Positions 60,613 through 64,000 of a stretch of DNA of 64,000 bases are shown here, one piece after another. Below the pieces are notes generated by a model that was not told the DNA's origin, made no database searches, and was given only the letters and a program-made list of their open reading frames with translations. The translations under genes were made by a program, and so were the position numbers. Every line of letters starts with the position of its first letter. The first letter of the stretch is position 1. The stretch comes from Misgurnus anguillicaudatus (Eukaryota > Chordata > Actinopteri > Cypriniformes > Cobitidae): assembly GCF_027580225.2 (NCBI RefSeq), contig NC_073355.2, positions 24,579,501-24,643,500 of the forward strand, in the 5' to 3' direction.

Positions 60613-61224
60613 ACGCACATGTTTTTAAGCTGTTTTCGTAGCACTTAACATTATTAGTCTTTACACATTTATGTTCATTTAATGTCTGTCAGTCATTCGC
60701 ATACTGCACTTTATGCTCTCATGCTACTCTTTATCTTCAAATAAGATTTTCATTTACAGCGTTTCTACCACGTTTGAGAAAAAAGCAAGATTCACTCATG
60801 ATGCATAAGTACTACACTTCAATTAAGGCTGAAAGTACAAATGTGTTTGTTAGTAACCTAAACATATGCAAAATCTTAACATAAATAATAATGGCAAATG
60901 AGTAAGAAATACTTTTTTGCTAAATCCCAAAAATGTGGGATGTATATGTATAATGCTTTATCTTCATGGATGTCTTACAAAAAAGTAATACATGAGCAAA
61001 AATGAAACTTCCCTTTGCCACTTGATGTATTTTCATGCATCACTGATTGATTGTTCACAGATATCAGTGCGGTTATACGAGCAGGAGGTATTCAAACGTG
61101 TGTTTGACCTTATCTCATGTATTTCATATCTGCCTGTTCTCTCTAGATGGAGATGTCAACAATGGCCACCAAACGATTACCCTCCTGCTACATGCTGAGT
61201 TACATTTACTTTGTTACTCTCAAC
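60613..61224. other. Non-coding, nothing recognised
   Basis: No structured feature was seen. Confidence 0.4.
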
Positions 61225-61422
61225 CTGAAAATTATGTTATCTTTTACTCACTCTCATTTCAGAGTGAGTAAATCAGAGGCCCCATTGACTTCTATAGTAT
61301 TCTTTTCACCTATATGGTTCCTTTGTGTTCATCAGAACAAAGAAATGTATATGGGTTTGTAACAGCATGGGAGTGAGTAGATTATGACATAATTTTAATT
61401 TTGGGGTAAACTATCCCTTTAA
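61225..61422 (+). repeat. Fish dispersed repeat ending GGGGTAAACTATCCCTTTAA
   Basis: It contains 'catcagaacaaagaaatgta' (61331-61350) and the end block ggggtaaactatccctttaa (61403-61422). Both are typical of a common fish repeat; a related end block occurs at 38587-38607. Confidence 0.55.
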
Positions 61423-61786
61423 CTACCTCTCAACCAATTGGATAAGCACATTTCTAGTCAGTATATTTTATTGAGACCAAGCTAATTGAGCTATCTCTAT
61501 CATTGGCTTGAGGTATGTTATGCCAAAAAATTCCACTAGATGTCAGAGTGTCAATCAACAGCACTTGTCACAACATTTCTTAGATGGTTGATAGAGACCA
61601 AGAAATCATTCCTGCCTGTAAACTGTTCTTGGTGAAATTTAGCATTTTGATATATTACATGTAGCCCTAACTTTACAAAATTATTTTACTTGGTGCCATG
61701 AAAAAACAAATTTGTCAAAAATGTGCTCTACCAAACGGTTGATTTGTCACTTTATGGTAAAAGTAGAAAAACTAAGCTCTGCTGTC

Positions 61787-61964
61787 ACAGCCGATGGTGT
61801 AGTGGGCAGCGCTCCGACATTTGGTGTTTTCGCACTTTCGGAGACCCGAGTTCGATTCCCGGTTAGTGGTCATTTGCCGACCCCATACCCCTCCCCCCTG
61901 TATTTTCCTGTCCTCTCCCACTGTCACATAAAAGCAAAAATGGCCAAAAAATATAACTTTAAAA
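61787..61964 (+). repeat. tRNA-derived SINE (interrupted at its tail by a hAT element)
   Basis: An RNA polymerase III promoter is visible: A box tggtgtagtggg (61795-61806) fits TRGYNNARNNGG exactly, and B box gttcgattc (61850-61858) fits GWTCRANNC. The tRNA-like head is followed by an unrelated body and an A-rich tail. The tail's ctttaaaa (61957-61964) is the target duplicated by the next element; the remaining tail may continue after 62702. This is not a functional tRNA, since a cloverleaf acceptor stem is not evident. Confidence 0.8.
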
Positions 61965-62701
61965 TAGGGCTTTCAAAATAATGTGTTAATTTTGATTAAT
62001 TAATCTGACAAAAAAAAACATGTTAAAAAAAATAACGCAGATTAATCCGTTCCGTATTGACCTTTGAACCTGGAAACGTTCTAGTCCCATTTGACTGTAA
62101 AATGAAGGAGTGACACGAGAACGCGCTGGCGGCGACTTGATCATTGATTAGAACATTTACTCATAAAAAACGGCCTAATGGAAGTGATGATAAAAATAAA
62201 GTCGTCTGCAATGTCTGCAGCAAAGAATTTGCATATCAAGAGTTTGTCCACTCTAAAGTACCACATCAATGCAAAGCATCCAGGAGTTAACGTTAATCCG
62301 GAGGTACGACCTAGCATGTCCCGTAATACCAAAGGTAAAGGGGCTGATTTTTTTTTTTTTGAAGGTTTATGTTCAATTGCACATAAAAGCCCTGCAATTG
62401 ATATTGCACTGTTAAACTTTTGGTAAATAATCTTCCTGAAGCACTTTTGAATTTATTTCCTTAGCATATTACTCTAGGTCATTTTGTTGATTATTATGGC
62501 CATTATTTGAACAGGGAAATACTGTAATAATAAAAGAGTTTTTGAACTTTAATGTCACTACTGCTGATTATTTACTGATTGTTTGTACACTGAATATTTA
62601 ATAGTTTCACAGCAAAAATTATGCATGCGATTAATTTAGATTAATTAATCACAGAGTGTGTAATTGATTAGATTAAAAATGTTAATCGATTGACAGCCCT
62701 A
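61965..62701 (+). mobile_element. 737-bp hAT element remnant with 8-bp duplication
   Basis: The ends are tagggctttcaa and ttgacagcccta, an inverted pair with one mismatch. Exact ctttaaaa copies lie on both sides (61957-61964 and 62702-62709). Both subterminal regions hold repeats of 'gattaattaatc'. This end type and duplication length are typical of hAT elements. It contains a BED finger remnant and nothing else of a transposase, so it is non-autonomous. It landed in the SINE tail. Confidence 0.85.
62191..62290 (+). pseudogene. BED-type zinc finger remnant of a hAT transposase
   Basis: In one frame 62201-62235 reads VVCNVCSKEFAY, giving the CxxC pair (62207 and 62216). In the next frame 62252-62282 reads LSTLKYHINAKHP, giving the HxxxxH pair (62262 and 62277). 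The two halves are separated by a frame change near 62236-62250. BED fingers are the DNA-binding domain at the N-terminus of many hAT transposases. No catalytic domain follows. Confidence 0.75.
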
Positions 62702-62709
62702 CTTTAAAA

Positions 62710-64000
62710 AGGAATGTACTATTTATTGAGAAATATAAATTTCTGATCATTCACAGCTATGAAGATAAACCCAGAGCCATAGAAGAAGAGAGTTAATGGA
62801 ACCCAATGGAACGTTTTTTTACAGCAATGCTGGACCACAGAGTCTCTCCAGAGTTAGCTCCATAGAGCGGAAGTCACAGTTAGCTCCATAGAGTTGCATT
62901 AGAAAGATTGAATGTGTTGAACTTAATATAAGTTTTAAGACTTAATACGCTTGACAAATAAGATTGTATGTTAGCAATACATGTGAATCGAATTACTTTA
63001 TGCATCAGTGTGTTTGTAGTGCATTATTTCTCATTTAATTAGTACATTTAGGGGGTGTTAGTAGAAAACGGGTCAGGCTAGGACAAACTGTGGATAACTT
63101 TAGCAACACACAACAAACCACAAACAGCCTTTTATTGGTAAATTTCGTTTTCTTAATGCAGATTCATCCATTATTGTAAATACTGTGGAATTAGAGAGGC
63201 TATTATATAAAGTGATGCTGGTATAAAGTGCATATTTATGCATCAAACGTATGGGTGGAGTGTTTTTGACACTGTGGTTTTGCTGGTTAATAAATAAAAT
63301 AAAATAAATAAACTCATTTATAACTTGTCAAATGAATACTTATATAGTTAAGAGATTAGTAATCATTTAAAGTGATGATGATGTTATTTCCCATCAGATG
63401 TTTATATTAACAACAAAAAGAAAACTACTAAGTCTCTATATATTTTTCATTGTGTTATCTGTTTTTCACACCAGTCTAATATTGTGATATAAAGCATATC
63501 TGACAACCTCTCCCCGCACAAAACATAAATGTGTTAAATGTATAAATAATTGTTTTGTCTTCTTGTCTAAATTGGTGGCTCTTGTTCGCAATAACATCAG
63601 AGCATTTAACTCAATCTCACAGAAATTCATTAATATTTTAGGTGGCAAATGAATTTGTACAGTTTGTTTTTTAATATGAGTTTTAATACGATTAGTTCAG
63701 CCTTAGAGACTTGGCGTATAGGGATGGGGCTTCATTTTTCTTTTTTCTAATAATTGTAAATTTTTGTACAAATCACATCATACAAATTCATACAAATTAG
63801 TACATTTAGTACATTACAAATCATACATTTCTAACAATCATAAGTTTTTGTATGATTTACATCGCGTGAATTCATATAAATTAGCCACTTTAATAAAATA
63901 GTTACAAATTCTCATGAGATCCGACTGAACTGGCACAAGGCTGCAGGTTCCTGGACAGATTCCACATAAGGCTTAAACGCACTCCACTCCTGCCCTTCTT
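62710..64000. other. Non-coding, nothing clearly recognised
   Basis: The end region (63750-63870) has repeated 'acaaat / attagta / catacaaatt' blocks, possibly a degraded AT-rich repeat. No coding signal was found up to the window edge. Confidence 0.4.

Noticed and set aside
61787..61964. Possible functional tRNA gene
   Set aside because: A and B boxes are good, but there is no acceptor stem pairing and an unrelated body with an A-rich tail follows, so it is a SINE.

Overview
The window is a gene-poor, AT-rich, repeat-dense stretch of a ray-finned fish genome. A cyprinid (carp/zebrafish relative) is the best guess, because many hAT, PIF/Harbinger and Tc1 remnants and short SINEs are nested in one another and the one gene is a fish-like ELFN2. 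The species call is inference. I see no bacterial gene layout, rRNA, CRISPR array or retroviral coding region.

One complete host gene is present: elfn2 (extracellular leucine-rich repeat and fibronectin type III domain protein 2, also PPP1R29), + strand. Its coding sequence lies in one exon (42345-45041, 898 aa). A splice acceptor is predicted just before 42078, so at least one 5' non-coding exon lies upstream and I cannot place it. The 5' leader between 42078 and 42344 holds four short upstream ORFs, each linked to the next by a shared ATGA stop/start. Downstream, about 45.04-49.39 kb has no recognisable transposon and may be a long 3' UTR.

The other coding trace is a broken Tc1/mariner transposase (about 33256-34247) inside a 1588-bp element with 27-bp inverted ends. 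That element sits in a PIF/Harbinger-like MITE (TAA duplications), which sits in an older repeat (family X). A 467-bp hAT-like MITE is inserted in the same family-X copy. A hAT fragment at 61965-62701 keeps a broken BED zinc finger and lies in the tail of a tRNA-derived SINE.

Layout: 1-8 kb, sparse sequence, then family X, foldback and dispersed repeats; 8-20 kb, SINE, family Y with a nested hAT MITE, and two copies of family W; 21-25.5 kb, an 836-bp foldback, AT microsatellite and nested hAT elements; 27-31.3 kb, several hAT MITEs with 8-bp duplications; 32.5-35.3 kb, the nested Tc1 complex; 37.3-38.5 kb, a 1.2-kb inverted-end element; 42-49 kb, elfn2 and its quiet 3' flank; 49.4-62.7 kb, more nested MITEs, foldbacks and SINEs. 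Repeat family letters (P, Q, W, X, Y, Z) are labels made for this answer, not database names. All boundaries come from reading inverted ends and target duplications by eye.
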